54,797 nt of DNA from Silicimonas sp. (GTDB lineage: Bacteria; Pseudomonadota; Alphaproteobacteria; Rhodobacterales; Rhodobacteraceae). The translations under genes and the position numbers were made by a program. The notes beneath the pieces are model-generated. The model ran no database searches, was not told the origin of the DNA, and worked only from the letters and a program-made list of their open reading frames with translations. The stretch spans positions 1 through 54,797 of the forward strand of contig JAJDVJ010000143.1 of assembly GCA_022826205.1 (NCBI GenBank). Reading direction: 5' to 3'. Shown here piece by piece: positions 38,031 to 47,906 of the stretch (position 1 is the first letter of the stretch; each line of letters opens with the position of its first letter).

Positions 38031-38477
38031 CTATCTGACGATTGGCTCCAGAGCGTCGTAGACCGCTTCTCCGCCACTCCCCCAAGCCACGTCCGGCAGT
38101 GATTCCGGCTTGTACCGGTGGCAGGCCAGCTCGTGCCGGGTCAGCCATAGCGTTCGGGTGACCACGCCCTCGGCGTCCGTCCACTCACCATCGGGATCGC
38201 CCGAGACCAGCCGGCAGCGGAAGAAGACATCGACCTGGTGAAACGTGCCTGCCGGATCGTGGAATTCGTTTACCAGAACGACCGGGCCGACCTGCACGGT
38301 CAGGCCGGTTTCCTCGTGGATTTCGCGGACGAGGTTGTCTGGGAGGGACTGGCCCCTGTCAACACCGCCACCGGGAGCGCAGATGAGATCACTCCTTCCG
38401 TCGGGCCAGGCATTGACCATCAACAGCCGGCCGCCACGCAGGACAATCCCTCGAACGGACAGGCGCGGTCCTTCCAT
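38031..38477 (-). CDS. Nudix hydrolase
   Basis: The 148-residue protein has the Nudix helix GGGVDRGQSLPDNLVREIHEETGL, with the REx2EE core that binds metal. The first conserved Glu of the Gx5E pattern is Gln here (RGQS), a tolerated variation in some subfamilies. The substrate is a nucleoside diphosphate linked to some other group; which one cannot be said. Its ATG shares one base with the purK stop (TGATG), so it is translated from the purine operon. Confidence 0.85.
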   Translation of the reverse strand: MEGPRLSVRGIVLRGGRLLMVNAWPDGRSDLICAPGGGVDRGQSLPDNLVREIHEETGLTVQVGPVVLVNEFHDPAGTFHQVDVFFRCRLVSGDPDGEWTDAEGVVTRTLWLTRHELACHRYKPESLPDVAWGSGGEAVYDALEPIVR

Positions 38478-39577
38478 CAGGGACTCGTCGCGGGACCGAG
38501 GACGCGCGTTACATGCCCCATCTTGCGTCCGGCCCGCGTCTCCGACTTGCCGTACAGATGAAGCCGCACTCCATCTTCGCGGGCGATGGCTGGAACGTCA
38601 GCCACGTCTTCACCGACGAGATTGTTCATCTCCACGTCCGAGTGCCGAATCGGGTCTGCAAGAGGCCAACCGGCCACGGCCCGAACATGCTGCTCGAACT
38701 GATCGATGATGGCGCCGGCCTCCGTCCAGTGTCCCGAATTGTGCACTCGCGGTGCGAACTCGTTGACGACCAGGCCGTCCGCCGTGTCAAAGAGTTCAAC
38801 TCCGATCACTCCGCAATAGTCAAGCGCATTCAGGATCGCGGCGGCGATCTCGAAAGCGCGTTCGCGAGTTCCTGGACCGACCTGTGCGGGAACCCTGGTC
38901 GTACGCAGAATTCCATCCCTGTGGACGTTTTCGCCCGGTTCGAAACATGCGATCCGACCATCGACACTTCGCGCCGCGATGACGCTGACTTCCCGCTCGA
39001 AATCCACGAATCCTTCCAGTATGGCCTCCGCGCCCGCCATTGAGGCAAGAAAGTCGGCGCTGCAGTCCGTGTCCTCGATCCGCACTTGGCCCTTGCCGTC
39101 ATAGCCAAGCCGGCGGGTCTTCAGTATGGCCGGAAGCCCGACAGCCTCCATTGCCTGCTTCAGGATGCTCGCGGCATTCGGCGAGGCCGAATCAACAGGA
39201 TGGAATGGTGCCGTCGCCAAACCGATCCCGTTCAGGAAACGCTTCTCCCTCAGGCGATCCTGGCTGACCGCCAGCGCCCGTCGGTTGGGGCGGATCGGCA
39301 CTCTTGCCTCGATCAGGTCAAGCGCCTCGGCCGGAACATTCTCGAATTCGTAGGTCACGACATCGACGCTACCTGCAAAGGCTGCGAGCGCCTCCCGGTC
39401 GCAATAGTCGGCTGTGGTAGTGACTCCAGCGACTTCACCGGCAGGCGGCACTGCTCCCGGTTCAAAGACATGCGTGCGCAATCCGAGCCGGGCTGCCGAC
39501 ATGGCAAGCATGCGCCCAAGCTGTCCGCCGCCCAATATGCCGATGGTCTGACCCGGTGCCAGAGCGTCAGTCTTCAT
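38477..39577 (-). CDS. purK: N5-carboxyaminoimidazole ribonucleotide synthase
   Basis: The 366-residue ATP-grasp enzyme carboxylates AIR in purine synthesis. The N-terminal [20 protein letters not shown], the ATP-grasp parts [16 protein letters not shown] and [15 protein letters not shown], and the core [14 protein letters not shown] are all present. I use the ATG at 39577, which overlaps the end of purE by 11 bases; the frame extends upstream inside purE. It hands its product to PurE, encoded directly before it. Confidence 0.95.
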   Translation of the reverse strand: MKTDALAPGQTIGILGGGQLGRMLAMSAARLGLRTHVFEPGAVPPAGEVAGVTTTADYCDREALAAFAGSVDVVTYEFENVPAEALDLIEARVPIRPNRRALAVSQDRLREKRFLNGIGLATAPFHPVDSASPNAASILKQAMEAVGLPAILKTRRLGYDGKGQVRIEDTDCSADFLASMAGAEAILEGFVDFEREVSVIAARSVDGRIACFEPGENVHRDGILRTTRVPAQVGPGTRERAFEIAAAILNALDYCGVIGVELFDTADGLVVNEFAPRVHNSGHWTEAGAIIDQFEQHVRAVAGWPLADPIRHSDVEMNNLVGEDVADVPAIAREDGVRLHLYGKSETRAGRKMGHVTRVLGPATSP

Positions 39578-40052
39578 GAGGCTCTTCGGCGACAGACTTC
39601 GTAAGCGCCACCCGCCATCCATCCAGCCTCCCTGCGAGGTCCAAATCCGACAAAGCCAGGATGCCTGCCGCCATCAGCCCGGCGTTGCAGGCACCAGCCT
39701 TGCCGATCGCCATGGTGGCCACTGGATACCCGCGCGGCATCTGGAGAATCGAGTAAAGGCTGTCCACGCCCTTGAGCGCGCGGGTTTCTACCGGAACGCC
39801 AATGACCGGCAACGGAGTCTTGGAGGCCATCATGCCGGGAAGGTGCGCTGCCCCGCCCGCTCCTGCGATGATCACCTTCAATCCGCGGTCCTTCGCCGTC
39901 TTGCCGTATTCCCATAGCCGGTCCGGCGTCCGGTGCGCAGACACGATGCGGACTTCGTGCTCCACACGAAGCTCGTCCAGAACTTCCGACGCCGGCTTGA
40001 GCGTCGGCCAGTCCGACTGGCTTCCCATGACAATTCCGACCGTTGGGGCCAT
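39567..40052 (-). CDS. purE: N5-carboxyaminoimidazole ribonucleotide mutase
   Basis: The 161-residue class I PurE has [14 protein letters not shown] (phosphate loop), [13 protein letters not shown] with the catalytic His, [15 protein letters not shown] and LPVIGVPV. It isomerises N5-CAIR to CAIR. It overlaps purK by 11 bases and follows the DUF465 gene by 56 bases on the same strand. Confidence 0.96.
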   Translation of the reverse strand: MAPTVGIVMGSQSDWPTLKPASEVLDELRVEHEVRIVSAHRTPDRLWEYGKTAKDRGLKVIIAGAGGAAHLPGMMASKTPLPVIGVPVETRALKGVDSLYSILQMPRGYPVATMAIGKAGACNAGLMAAGILALSDLDLAGRLDGWRVALTKSVAEEPHED

Positions 40053-40108
40053 GGCACCTCCTCAAAGACGGCGCGACACTAACGCCCGAGGCAAGGCGTC
40101 GCAATCAT

Positions 40109-40330
40109 TCAGGCAATTATGTCCGGGGTTATGCGATCCTCGATCGCCTTGATCCTGTCCTTGAGCGCGAGCTTCTGCCTTTTGAGCCTCTGGATGGTAA
40201 AGGCATCTCCGCCCGAATTCTCGAGCGTCTTTATCTCCTGGTCGAGCTTTCGATGCTCGCTCCGGAACGTTTCCAGCTCTACGCGGAGAACATCCTCGGT
40301 CTTCATCTTTTCGGGCGGGTGCTGGGTCAT
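40109..40330 (-). CDS. YdcH/DUF465 small coiled-coil protein
   Basis: This 73-residue protein starts at the ATG at 40330; the open frame extends far upstream, but only into the promoter and coding region of the divergent Hsp20 gene. It is charged and probably an alpha-helical hairpin: LRVELETFRSEHRKLDQEIKTLEN and IQRLKRQKLALKDRIKAIEDRI, the usual DUF465 pattern of acidic first helix and basic second helix. Function is unknown. It regularly precedes purEK in Rhodobacterales. Confidence 0.82.
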   Translation of the reverse strand: MTQHPPEKMKTEDVLRVELETFRSEHRKLDQEIKTLENSGGDAFTIQRLKRQKLALKDRIKAIEDRITPDIIA

Positions 40331-40400
40331 TGCATACGGATTCCGCTGGGACTGCCGACAAAATACCGCCAACAGGCCGCTCCGCAAAGAACTTTTGGGC

Positions 40401-40429
40401 CTTGTCGAAAGACGCTCCAATCCCCATGT
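40401..40429 (+). promoter_or_regulatory. Sigma-32 (RpoH)-like promoter of the Hsp20 gene
   Basis: CTTGTCG (40401-40407), 14 bases, then CCCCATGT (40422-40429) closely matches the heat-shock consensus CTTGAAA-N13-17-CCCCATnT. It points at the small heat-shock gene and would start transcription near 40437. The match of motif, spacing and target gene makes this a strong prediction. Confidence 0.75.
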
Positions 40430-40440
40430 CTCTCTGGGCG

Positions 40441-40490
40441 CTGGATCGCCTTCGGGGTCCAGAGTCCGTCGTCGCTTGCAGAAAGGACGA
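40441..40490 (+). promoter_or_regulatory. Structured 5' leader of the Hsp20 mRNA (candidate thermosensor)
   Basis: CTGGATCGCC-TTCG-GGGTCCAG (40441-40462) folds into a stem closed by a UUCG tetraloop, with a small bulge. Downstream, TCGTC (40469-40473) or GTCC (40464-40467) can pair with GACGA/GGAC (40485-40490), covering the AAGGA ribosome-binding site at 40483-40487. A hairpin that masks the SD is what ROSE-type thermometers of alphaproteobacterial sHsp genes do, but the classical ROSE sequence is not clearly present. Confidence 0.4.
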
Positions 40491-40495
40491 GTTGA

Positions 40496-40915
40496 ATGAG
40501 CAAACTGGCACTGGGAACGCACCCATTTCTTCTTGGTTTCGACCAGTTGGAACGCCTGGTTGAACGTACCGCCAAAGCGGACAGCGGCTATCCACCCTAT
40601 GACATCGAGCAGGTTGGCAAGAACGCCTTCCGCATCACGCTTGCGGTTGCCGGTTTTGCAGAAGACGACCTCTCGATCACGATGGAGGAGAGACAACTGG
40701 TTGTGCGCGGCAAGCAGGATGGCGAAAACGACGACCGGGTCTTTCTTCACCGCGGCATCGCCGCAAGGCAGTTCCAGCGGACCTTTCTGCTCGCGGACGG
40801 CGTTGAGGTGGCAGGAGCGCAGCATGCAAACGGCTTGCTGCATATCGACCTTGCCCGCTCCGTTGCCGAAAATGTTGTTCAGACAATTCCGATCACCAAG
40901 GGCGGACCGTCATGA
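40496..40915 (+). CDS. Hsp20-family small heat-shock protein (IbpA-like)
   Basis: The 139-residue product has the alpha-crystallin domain: YPPYDIEQVGKNAFRITLAVAGFAEDDLSITMEERQLVVRGKQ, then VFLHRGIAARQFQRTFLLADGVEV, with a short C-terminal tail carrying the IPI anchor (TIPITKGG). It is an ATP-independent holdase that forms oligomers and binds unfolding proteins. It is preceded by a sigma-32-like promoter and a structured leader, and it overlaps the DUF1150 gene by 4 bases. Confidence 0.93.
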   Translation: MSKLALGTHPFLLGFDQLERLVERTAKADSGYPPYDIEQVGKNAFRITLAVAGFAEDDLSITMEERQLVVRGKQDGENDDRVFLHRGIAARQFQRTFLLADGVEVAGAQHANGLLHIDLARSVAENVVQTIPITKGGPS

Positions 40916-41139
40916 ACACGCCGTTTGACATAAAGGGCATGGATCTTGAGCGGCTGGTCTATGTGCGTCCGGTCGACGTCTCGGATCTGCCAGAGGATTT
41001 GCAGGAGCAGGCACAGGGCCTCGGAACGGTCTATGCCCTTCACTCGTCCGATGGAGAGCGGCTAGCCTTGGTGAAGGATCGCAGCCTCGCCTTCATTTTG
41101 GCGCGCCAGAACGACTTGGCCCCCGTAAACGTCCATTGA
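40912..41139 (+). CDS. DUF1150 family protein
   Basis: The 75-residue protein matches DUF1150: LVYVRPVDVSDLPEDLQEQ, then VYALHSSDGERLALVKDRSLAFILARQNDLAPVNVH. The ATG overlaps the Hsp20 stop (ATGA), so both are co-translated. The pairing of DUF1150 with Hsp20 is conserved in Rhodobacterales and suggests a stress role, but the function is unknown. Confidence 0.88.
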   Translation: MNTPFDIKGMDLERLVYVRPVDVSDLPEDLQEQAQGLGTVYALHSSDGERLALVKDRSLAFILARQNDLAPVNVH

Positions 41140-41235
41140 GGCCCGCCATCTTCACGAAGTCCTGCCGGCGGTTCCGGAGACTCGTACACTGCACGGCACA
41201 CTGCTCGTCTTCATGGTTGGCTCCAAGTAAAGAAA

Positions 41236-41255
41236 GGGCGCCCTCGCGGGCGCCC
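41236..41255 (-). terminator. Hairpin terminator after groEL
   Basis: GGGCGCCC (41236-41243) and GGGCGCCC (41248-41255) form a perfect 8-bp stem with a TCGC tetraloop. On the minus strand it is followed by TTTCTTTACTT, a fair T-tract, so it terminates groESL about 64 bases after the groEL stop. It may also stop plus-strand transcripts from the Hsp20 operon. Confidence 0.75.
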
Positions 41256-41318
41256 CTTCCGTTGTCCACTTGACCGTGGCCTTGGAAGACGCTGCGCATC
41301 CCCCCGGGCCAGCGCATT

Positions 41319-42998
<1,680 letters not shown>

Positions 42999-43012
42999 TC
43001 AGGACAGCGAAA

Positions 43013-43300
43013 TCAGGCAATGATGCCGAGAATGTCGCTTTCCTTCATGATCAGAAGTTCTTCGCCGTCGAGCGTGATCTCGGTGCCCGACCACTTGCCG
43101 AACAGGATCTTGTCGCCAGCCTTGACATCCATCTTGATGCGCTTGCCGTCGTCGTCCTTTGCCCCTGCGCCAACAGACACAATCTCGCCCTCAGCAGGCT
43201 TTTCCTTGGCGTTGTCGGGGATGATCAGGCCGCCGGCGGTCTTCTCGTCGCCTTCCACGCGGCGAACAAGAACGCGATCATGAAGCGGGGTGAATTTCAT
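43013..43300 (-). CDS. groES: Co-chaperonin GroES (10 kDa)
   Basis: The 95-residue lid of the GroEL chamber has [34 protein letters not shown] (mobile loop GGLIIPDNA), [29 protein letters not shown] and the C-terminal [14 protein letters not shown]. It is the first gene of the groESL operon. Its start is about 40 bases downstream of the CIRCE operator. Confidence 0.99.
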   Translation of the reverse strand: MKFTPLHDRVLVRRVEGDEKTAGGLIIPDNAKEKPAEGEIVSVGAGAKDDDGKRIKMDVKAGDKILFGKWSGTEITLDGEELLIMKESDILGIIA

Positions 43301-43336
43301 GTTGAACGCTCCTTCGTTCCTTTCATTGTATTCCTG

Positions 43337-43363
43337 TTAGCACTCGCAACAGGTGAGTGCTAA
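43337..43363 (-). promoter_or_regulatory. CIRCE operator (HrcA-binding site)
   Basis: TTAGCACTC-N9-GAGTGCTAA is a perfect match to CIRCE. The arms extend to 13 bp (43333-43345 and 43355-43367). It overlaps the predicted transcription start of groESL, so bound HrcA would block the promoter; loss of HrcA activity on heat shock would release it. hrcA itself is not in this window. Confidence 0.97.
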
Positions 43364-43370
43364 CAGGCGG

Positions 43371-43399
43371 TAACTAGGTAAGCGCTCGAGGTCTGTCAA
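43371..43399 (-). promoter_or_regulatory. Predicted housekeeping promoter of groESL
   Basis: On the minus strand TTGACA (43399-43394), 17 bases, then TAGTTA (43376-43371) forms a strong sigma-70-type promoter. An A/T tract at about 43412-43423 sits where an UP element would be. The transcript would start inside the CIRCE element, which fits HrcA repression. Confidence 0.75.
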
Positions 43400-43462
43400 C
43401 AGGGGCAGAAAATTTTTTTTGATTCCGTTCCAAGGGATTGAAAACGCTGAGAATCTACGTCC

Positions 43463-44440
43463 TCAATGGTACCTTGCACGCCTGCCGGCCAGGTATTCGC
43501 GCCGCAGCGTGTATATCCCTGTCACCATGATGATCGCGGTTCCTGCCCATGTCCAGGCATCTGGGAACTGGCCGAAGACGAGCCAGCCGTAGAGCGACGC
43601 CCAGATGATCAGCGTGTAGTGCACCGGTGCGACCGCGACCGCGAGTCCCAGTTCCAGGGCACGGATGACGCACACTTCGGCAAGGCCCGCCAGTAGGGCC
43701 AAGCCCACAAGGAGCAGGAATTCGGACCCGCCGGGAGTGACCCACACCCAGGGCAACGGCATCGATAGCACGAGAACCGCAGTTATCGCCGTGTACAGGA
43801 TTGTCGTGCCGGTCCCGTCATCTGCAATCGCCCTGCTTATGACCTGACGGCACGCGAAGAAAAACGCCGCAACGACCACGAGCATGGCAGCGGGATGAAC
43901 CGCACCCATGCCCGGGCGGAGGATGATCATCGACCCGACGAATCCCAGCACGACGGCAGCCCACCTGCGCCATCCGACCGGCTCCCGGAGAATCAACGCC
44001 GCCATGAGCGTGACCATGAAAGGCGCCACGAAGCTCACGGCCACCGCGTCCGCAAGCGGCACGTAGCGAATGGCGTAAATGAACGCAGCAGCGGACAGCG
44101 CCGCCACGAGACCACGGATAAGCTGCAGCTTCGGATGCGCGGTCAGAAACAGGTGGCGCCCATGCAGCGCCAACAGAAACAAGGCGCCGACGAGCAAGCC
44201 CAACTGTCGCGTCCACACGATCTGGAACGGATGCAACTCGCTGGTCAGGAACTTGGCGATCGTGTCCACTGCCGCAAACAGGAACATGCCGAGGCCCATC
44301 AGCAGGAGACCCTTGCCGTTCTCCACCCGTCGAGCAGGCAGCGCATCCGTGGAATGGTTCGTGATCTCCCGCCCTCCGGCTGTCCGGCGAATAGAGACCG
44401 GATCACGTCTGCTGACAAGATGCACTGCAACCAGCTGCAT
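43463..44440 (-). CDS. EamA/DMT-family transporter
   Basis: The product has ten predicted helices in two EamA repeats, beginning GKGLLLMGLGMFLFAAVDTIAKFL and WTRQLGLLVGALFLLAL, with PLADAVAVSFVAPFMVTLMAALILREPVGWRRW as the repeat signature and LEVCVIRALELGLAVAVAPVHYTLIIWASLYGW-like sequence in the second half. It is an inner-membrane exporter or importer of small metabolites; the substrate is unknown. I use the ATG at 44440; a GTG at 44467 is in frame. The first 38 residues are non-membrane and the true start may be further in. Confidence 0.85.
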   Translation of the reverse strand: MQLVAVHLVSRRDPVSIRRTAGGREITNHSTDALPARRVENGKGLLLMGLGMFLFAAVDTIAKFLTSELHPFQIVWTRQLGLLVGALFLLALHGRHLFLTAHPKLQLIRGLVAALSAAAFIYAIRYVPLADAVAVSFVAPFMVTLMAALILREPVGWRRWAAVVLGFVGSMIILRPGMGAVHPAAMLVVVAAFFFACRQVISRAIADDGTGTTILYTAITAVLVLSMPLPWVWVTPGGSEFLLLVGLALLAGLAEVCVIRALELGLAVAVAPVHYTLIIWASLYGWLVFGQFPDAWTWAGTAIIMVTGIYTLRREYLAGRRARYH

Positions 44441-44485
44441 TCCCGCTTGACTTCGCGGATTCGACACCCTACGCCGCCCGTGCCT

Positions 44486-44589
44486 CCGGGAGCTGCTATC
44501 TCCCGGTCCCTGAGGGTTCAGGGATCGCCCCCCATCAGCGCGTTGCGCCCATGGGGGCGTTTGGCGTTTAGGGCGGCAGGTGCCTGCCG
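44486..44589 (+). promoter_or_regulatory. Multi-hairpin leader upstream of ffh
   Basis: Four inverted repeats follow one another. CCGGGAG/CTCCCGG spans 44486-44506 with a 7-base loop. TCCCTGA/TCAGGGA spans 44507-44524 with a 4-base loop. CGCCCCCCAT/ATGGGGGCG (one bulged C, 44526-44559) has an inner GCGC/GCGC stem (44538-44541 with 44545-44548). CGGCAG/CTGCCG spans 44574-44589 with a GTGC loop. The region lies between divergent genes, so these are not terminators of an upstream gene. I do not recognise an SRP RNA or a known riboswitch in it. Confidence 0.55.
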
Positions 44590-44619
44590 GAATTCGAGCG
44601 GCGAATTGGGGATCGGATC

Positions 44620-46119
44620 TTGTTCGAAAATCTGTCAGATCGACTTTCAGGTGTCTTCGACCGGCTCACGAGGCAGGGCGCTCTTTCGGATTCCGACGTC
44701 CAAACCGCGCTGCGCGAAGTGCGAGTAGCACTGCTCGAAGCCGATGTGTCACTCCCGGTCGCCCGCGACTTCGTACAGGCCGTGCAGGAAAAGGCCGCGG
44801 GCCAGGCAGTCACGAAGTCCGTCACGCCAGGCCAGCAGGTCATAAAGATCGTCCATGACGAGCTCGTTCACGTGCTCGCCGGAGATGAGGATCCAGGCGC
44901 GCTCAAGGTCGACGATCCGCCCGCACCGATCCTGATGCTGGGTCTGCAAGGATCGGGCAAGACAACTACTACAGCCAAGCTTGCCAAGAGGCTCACCGAA
45001 CGGGACGGCAAGCGCGTGCTCATGGCGTCTCTCGACACGAACCGGCCGGCAGCCATGGAACAGCTCGCGATCCTGGGCAGGCAGATCGGCGTCCAGACAC
45101 TGCCCATCGTGAAGGGCGAAGATCCAATCGCCATTGCCAGACGCGCCAAGCTGCAGGCGACCCTTGGCGGCTACGACGTCTACATGCTCGACACGGCCGG
45201 CCGCCTCCACATCGACCAGGAACTGGTTTCCCAGGCCGCAGCCGTCCGCGACGTGGCGGACCCGCGTGAAACGCTTCTCGTCGTTGACGGCCTGACCGGG
45301 CAGGACGCGGTCAACGTTGCGACCGAATTTGACGGCAAGATCGGCGTGACAGGAGTCATCCTGACCAGGATGGACGGCGACGGACGCGGTGGCGCGGCCC
45401 TCTCCATGCGTGCCGTCACCGGCAAGCCCATCCGCTTCGTCGGCACCGGCGAAAAGCTGGATGCCATCGAGACTTTCGAGCCTGATCGCATCGCGGGCCG
45501 CATCCTGGGCATGGGTGACATCGTAGCCTTGGTCGAAAAGGCTCAGGAAACCGTCGAGGCCGAGCAGGCCGAGCGCATGATGAAGCGCTTCCAGAAAGGC
45601 CAGTTCAGCATGAACGACCTCAAGAGCCAGCTCACCCAGATGGCCGATATGGGCGGCATGACGGGCATCATGGGCATGATGCCGGGAATGGGGAAGATGA
45701 AGGCGCAGATGGAAAGTGCCGGGTTTGACGACCGCGTGATCCGCCAGCAGATCGCCCTGATCGATTCCATGACCAAGCGAGAACGCGCAAACCCTCGAAT
45801 CCTGCAGGCGTCACGAAAGAAGCGCGTCGCCGCAGGCGCCGGGCTTGAAGTGTCTGATCTCAACAGGCTGCTGAAGATGCACCGCCAGATGTCCGACATG
45901 ATGAAAAAGGTCGGTCGCATGGGAAAGAAGGGCATGATGAGCCAGCTCGGCGGGCTCGTCGGCGGCGGCGGAGCCATGGCAGGCGGCATGCCCGGAAAGA
46001 CGGAGATCGAGGCCGCCCAGCAGCAACTGGGCCGGTTGCCTGGCGGCCTTGCCGGTCTCAGCGGTGATTCTGGTGGCCAGTTCCCCACGGGGATCTCAGG
46101 GCTTGGGAAAAAGCGATGA
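44620..46119 (+). CDS. ffh: Signal recognition particle protein Ffh
   Basis: The 499-residue SRP GTPase has the N domain (FENLSDRLSGVFDRLTRQGALSDSDV), the G domain with P-loop GLQGSGKTTTTAK (108-120), DTNRPAAMEQL, DTAGRLHID and TRMDGDGRGGAALS. The Met-rich M domain from about residue 305 (GMTGIMGMMPGMGKMKAQM; HRQMSDMMKKVGRMGKKGMM) binds 4.5S RNA and signal sequences. The start is a TTG, confirmed because the N domain begins exactly there and no in-frame ATG is close. It is preceded by the multi-hairpin leader. Confidence 0.97.
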   Translation: MFENLSDRLSGVFDRLTRQGALSDSDVQTALREVRVALLEADVSLPVARDFVQAVQEKAAGQAVTKSVTPGQQVIKIVHDELVHVLAGDEDPGALKVDDPPAPILMLGLQGSGKTTTTAKLAKRLTERDGKRVLMASLDTNRPAAMEQLAILGRQIGVQTLPIVKGEDPIAIARRAKLQATLGGYDVYMLDTAGRLHIDQELVSQAAAVRDVADPRETLLVVDGLTGQDAVNVATEFDGKIGVTGVILTRMDGDGRGGAALSMRAVTGKPIRFVGTGEKLDAIETFEPDRIAGRILGMGDIVALVEKAQETVEAEQAERMMKRFQKGQFSMNDLKSQLTQMADMGGMTGIMGMMPGMGKMKAQMESAGFDDRVIRQQIALIDSMTKRERANPRILQASRKKRVAAGAGLEVSDLNRLLKMHRQMSDMMKKVGRMGKKGMMSQLGGLVGGGGAMAGGMPGKTEIEAAQQQLGRLPGGLAGLSGDSGGQFPTGISGLGKKR

Positions 46120-46249
46120 ACCGGATCCGATCCCAGTTTCCCAAAATCCTAATGAGCGCAGTCGCACTGCGACATTTCCTTTCCGCGGGTGCGCATTCAC
46201 GAATGCGCTGCCCCCGCGACCTTCACCTGATCAACTGTGCTGCCACGCC

Positions 46250-46897
46250 ATGACCCGAAGACATGAGGAACCGACGCCGGGTCCGGCAGTGGACATCGCG
46301 CACGCGTTTGCGGCAAACGTGCCTGTGATCCGCACCGGTCGCCTGATCCTTCGCGCGGTGCGGCTGGAGGACTTTCCAGGTTACGCATCCATCTTGTGCA
46401 CGGATCGTGGCCGATTTGCGGGAGGCCCGCTTTCGCGCGCGGACGCGTGGTCTGATTTCGCTACACTGAGCGCCGGATGGGTGCTTCATGGCCATGGCGG
46501 TTGGGCCGTGGCGAAGACAGCCACCGGCGACCTCCTGGGATTTGTGCTTCTGGGGCTGGAGCCCGGTGATGTCGAGGTCGAGCTTGGCTACCTGTTCCTG
46601 GAGGATGCCGAAGGCCAGGGATTTGCAACGGAAGCGGCGGCGGCAGCGCGCGACTGGGCATTCAACACCCTCTGTCTCCAGACGTTTGTCAGCTACATCG
46701 CAAGCAAGAACGCCCGATCCATCGCCCTGGCCGAAAGACTAGGCGCCGTCGAGGACACGCCGAAGGACTGGCCAAAGGGGAACGTCGTGTACCGCCACGC
46801 CAAACCCAATGTGGAGGCAGGCATGAGACAAGGTTCCGCAACACGGCGCCCCGGTGATCCCGGAATTCACAAGACCAGCGGAAAGGACACAATATGA
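46250..46897 (+). CDS. GNAT acetyltransferase, RimL-like
   Basis: The 215-residue product has VIRTGRLILRAVRLEDFPGYASIL, EVELGYLFLEDAEGQGFATEAAAAARDWAF (acetyl-CoA loop) and SYIASKNARSIALAERLGAVED, the RimL/RimJ pattern. The ATG at 46250 lies 130 bases after ffh. The stop overlaps the chorismate mutase start (ATGA). This slot between ffh and aroQ/rpsP is conserved in Rhodobacterales, which hints at a ribosome-linked target, but this is inference. Confidence 0.85.
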   Translation: MTRRHEEPTPGPAVDIAHAFAANVPVIRTGRLILRAVRLEDFPGYASILCTDRGRFAGGPLSRADAWSDFATLSAGWVLHGHGGWAVAKTATGDLLGFVLLGLEPGDVEVELGYLFLEDAEGQGFATEAAAAARDWAFNTLCLQTFVSYIASKNARSIALAERLGAVEDTPKDWPKGNVVYRHAKPNVEAGMRQGSATRRPGDPGIHKTSGKDTI

Positions 46898-47190
46898 CTG
46901 ATGTCGTGAAGCGCGCCGCCGAGCTCCTGGAATCGCACCGGGCATCGATCGACCGGCTTGACACAATCCTTGTCTACACCCTTGCCGAACGCTTCGCCTG
47001 CACCCAAACCGTCGGCAAGCTCAAGGCGGAGCACAAGCTGCCACCTGCCGACAAGTCCCGTGAGGCAGAACAGATCAAGCGCCTCGAAAGGCTTGCAATG
47101 GAGGCCGACCTTGATCCCGAATTCGCGAAGAAGTTCCTCGCGTTCATCACCGAGGAAGTCATCCAGCACCACATGCAAATTCAGAAATAG
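46894..47190 (+). CDS. Chorismate mutase (AroQ class)
   Basis: The 98-residue all-helical product matches AroQ: ESHRASIDRLDTILVYTLAERFACTQTVGKLKAEHKLPPADKSREAEQIKRL. It has the Arg and Lys residues (SIDRLD, VGKLKAEH) that hold chorismate. It converts chorismate to prephenate for Phe/Tyr synthesis. The ATG overlaps the GNAT stop by 4 bases; rpsP follows 18 bases later. Confidence 0.9.
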   Translation: MTDVVKRAAELLESHRASIDRLDTILVYTLAERFACTQTVGKLKAEHKLPPADKSREAEQIKRLERLAMEADLDPEFAKKFLAFITEEVIQHHMQIQK

Positions 47191-47208
47191 ACCAGAAGGA
47201 CCAACACA

Positions 47209-47790
47209 ATGGCAATGAAAATTCGCCTTGCCCGCGGCGGAACGAAGAAGCGCCCGTTCTACCGCATCGTCGCTGCAGACAGCCGTATGCCCCGAGATGG
47301 CCGCTTCATCGAAAAGCTGGGCACCTACAATCCGCTCCTGCCCAAGGAAAGTGCGGAGCGGGTCAAGATGAGCCTTGAGCGCATCAAGTACTGGATGGAC
47401 CAGGGCGCAAGGCCGACCGACCGCGTTTCGCGATTCCTGGAGGCTGCGGGCGTTCTTGACAGAAAGGAACGCAGCAACCCGAAGAAGGCCAGACCCCGCA
47501 AGAAGGCTCAGGAACGCGCTGAAGCGGCGGCTGCGAGCGAAGCGAGTGACGCCGCCGCATCGCAGGATGCCCAAGGCGAAGACGTGAAGGCCGAAGACGT
47601 CACGGTTAACGAGACGCCAAAAGCGAAGATCGAAGAGGCCGCCACCAAGGACTCTGAAGAAAGTACTCAAGCGGGGCCAGAAGACACGCAAGACGCCGCA
47701 CAGGCGGAAACGAAGGACGCACCGGATACGGCATCCGCAGACACGGCATCGCCCGAAACGGAGGCGCCCGAAGAGCCCAAGTCCGGATAG
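47209..47790 (+). CDS. rpsP: 30S ribosomal protein S16 with long acidic tail
   Basis: Residues 1-86 are a normal S16 ([58 protein letters not shown]). A basic linker follows ([10 protein letters not shown], about 91-101), then roughly 90 residues rich in Ala, Glu, Asp, Ser and Thr to residue 193. Ordinary S16 is about 80-130 residues. The tail is low-complexity and probably disordered. The gene precedes rimM, as usual. Confidence 0.95.
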   Translation: MAMKIRLARGGTKKRPFYRIVAADSRMPRDGRFIEKLGTYNPLLPKESAERVKMSLERIKYWMDQGARPTDRVSRFLEAAGVLDRKERSNPKKARPRKKAQERAEAAAASEASDAAASQDAQGEDVKAEDVTVNETPKAKIEEAATKDSEESTQAGPEDTQDAAQAETKDAPDTASADTASPETEAPEEPKSG

Positions 47791-47906
47791 GGCATGCCCG
47801 GTTCGCCTGCCTCGATGCCGGCTCGTCGCGCCCATGTCGGTCGTTGCGCGCAGACGCTTCGAGAAGGTCCGCGCAAGCCTAGAGGTGCATGGATGGCAGC
47901 GGTCCA

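Noticed and set aside
43412-43423. A/T tract as terminator of the DMT transporter gene
   Set aside because: It lies upstream of no stable GC hairpin on the minus strand and on the wrong side for that gene, which ends at 43463; it fits better as an UP element of groESL.
44471-44619. SRP (4.5S) RNA gene in front of ffh
   Set aside because: The region folds as separate short hairpins and lacks the long single hairpin with the GGAA-type tetraloop and the conserved internal loops of SRP RNA.
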